The notes under the pieces were generated by a model. The model was given only the letters and a program-made list of their open reading frames with translations. It was not told where the DNA came from and did no database searches. Positions 6,547 through 7,063 of a DNA stretch of 7,063 nucleotides are shown here, piece by piece (the stretch's first letter is position 1; each line of letters opens with the position of its first letter). The translations under genes were made by a program, and so were the position numbers. The DNA comes from Spirochaetota bacterium (lineage in GTDB: Bacteria; Spirochaetota; Leptospiria; Turneriellales; Turneriellaceae): the NCBI GenBank assembly GCA_029561505.1, contig JAKQXK010000055.1, positions 1-7,063 of the forward strand, in the 5' to 3' direction.

Positions 6547-7063
6547 ATGCCAATTTATCGCTCGAAGACCACCACAGCCGGCCGCAATATGGCGGGCGCC
6601 CGCGCGCTCTGGCGCGCGACCGGCATGAAAGACGACGATTTCAGCAAGCCGATCATCGCGGTTGCGAACTCGTTCACGCAGTTTGTGCCGGGCCACGTGC
6701 ACCTGAAAGATCTGGGGCAGCTGGTGGCGCGCGAGATAGAAAAGGCCGGCGGCGTCGCGAAAGAATTTAATACCATAGCAGTCGACGACGGCATCGCGAT
6801 GGGCCACGATGGCATGCTCTACAGCCTACCAAGCCGCGACGTCATTGCCGACTCGGTTGAATACATGGTCAACGCACACTGCGCCGATGCAATCGTCTGC
6901 ATTTCAAACTGCGACAAAATCACACCCGGCATGCTGATGGCGGCAATGCGGCTTAATGTTCCGGTTGTGTTCGTCTCGGGCGGCCCGATGGAAGCCGGCA
7001 AAACCCGCCTCGCCGAGCATAAGCTAGACCTTGTCGATGCCATTGTCATCGCAACAGACGAGA
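6547..7063 (+). CDS. ilvD: Dihydroxy-acid dehydratase, N-terminal part, cut by window
   Basis: The first 172 residues of IlvD, which dehydrates 2,3-dihydroxy-isovalerate and 2,3-dihydroxy-3-methylvalerate to the keto acids that precede valine, leucine and isoleucine. It uses an iron-sulfur cluster and Mg2+ in the cytoplasm. From memory the sequence tracks the E. coli enzyme nearly without gaps: it opens [20 protein letters not shown], then [22 protein letters not shown] with the Mg-binding D81, and [10 protein letters not shown] with the cluster Cys C122 and the neighbouring K124. The PGHVHL segment marks the E. coli-like form, as opposed to the form with Cys at this place (TPCN). The E. coli protein has about 616 residues, so roughly 440 lie beyond the edge. 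ATG 6547 is fixed by alignment of MPxYRS. Absence of a ribosome site and a -10-like box just upstream suggest a leaderless transcript. Confidence 0.97.
   Translation, partial: MPIYRSKTTTAGRNMAGARALWRATGMKDDDFSKPIIAVANSFTQFVPGHVHLKDLGQLVAREIEKAGGVAKEFNTIAVDDGIAMGHDGMLYSLPSRDVIADSVEYMVNAHCADAIVCISNCDKITPGMLMAAMRLNVPVVFVSGGPMEAGKTRLAEHKLDLVDAIVIATDE

Noticed and set aside
6476..6590. Possible Ile/Leu/Val-rich leader peptide before ilvD (frame reading SIFSIL, then [12 protein letters not shown])
   Set aside because: The frame has no good start with a ribosome site, runs into the ilvD coding region, and no attenuator hairpin follows. The hydrophobic codons are explained by the T-rich promoter sequence.

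Overview
The window looks like chromosomal bacterial DNA, with moderately high GC by eye (not counted). It is densely packed with genes. Most of it is a nucleotide-second-messenger signalling cluster, followed by two housekeeping genes. The taxon is uncertain. The adenylate/guanylate-cyclase domain has a wording (FADIRGFTTLSESM, NFRFINSYL) that I associate with spirochaetes of the Leptospira/Leptonema/Turneriella group. The abundance of PAS, GGDEF, EAL, PilZ and hemerythrin modules fits a free-living member of that group. The start of IlvD, however, is very close to the Escherichia coli-type enzyme, so lineage is an inference only.

Layout. Positions 1-1030 (minus) hold a tandem two-domain hemerythrin-like protein that begins at a TTG and runs off the left edge. 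Its start overlaps the stop of a PilZ c-di-GMP-receptor gene at 1027-1452 (minus). Diverging from these, 1509-4556 (plus) encodes a 1015-residue membrane protein with two TM helices, about four PAS domains, GGDEF and EAL. Five bases later, 4562-5677 (plus) encodes a class III nucleotide cyclase with an N-terminal pseudo-receiver. Converging on it with a 2-base gap, 5680-6435 (minus) encodes a DEDDh 3'-5' exonuclease of ExoX/DnaQ type. After a 111-base divergent promoter region, ilvD (dihydroxy-acid dehydratase) starts at 6547 (plus) and is cut by the right edge.

How the genes may work together (inference). The GGDEF-EAL protein can make and break c-di-GMP, and the PilZ protein across the divergent promoter can bind it. 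The hemerythrin protein is translationally coupled to PilZ and may add an oxygen, redox or iron input. The cyclase, probably on the same mRNA as the GGDEF-EAL protein, may link c-di-GMP turnover to cAMP or cGMP. All these families are known. The unusual points are their combination, the half-degenerate hemerythrin tandem, the cyclase with a receiver lacking its phosphoacceptor and a Gln at the purine-selecting Lys position, and the near-leaderless look of ilvD. I saw no tRNA, rRNA, CRISPR array, insertion sequence or phage gene.
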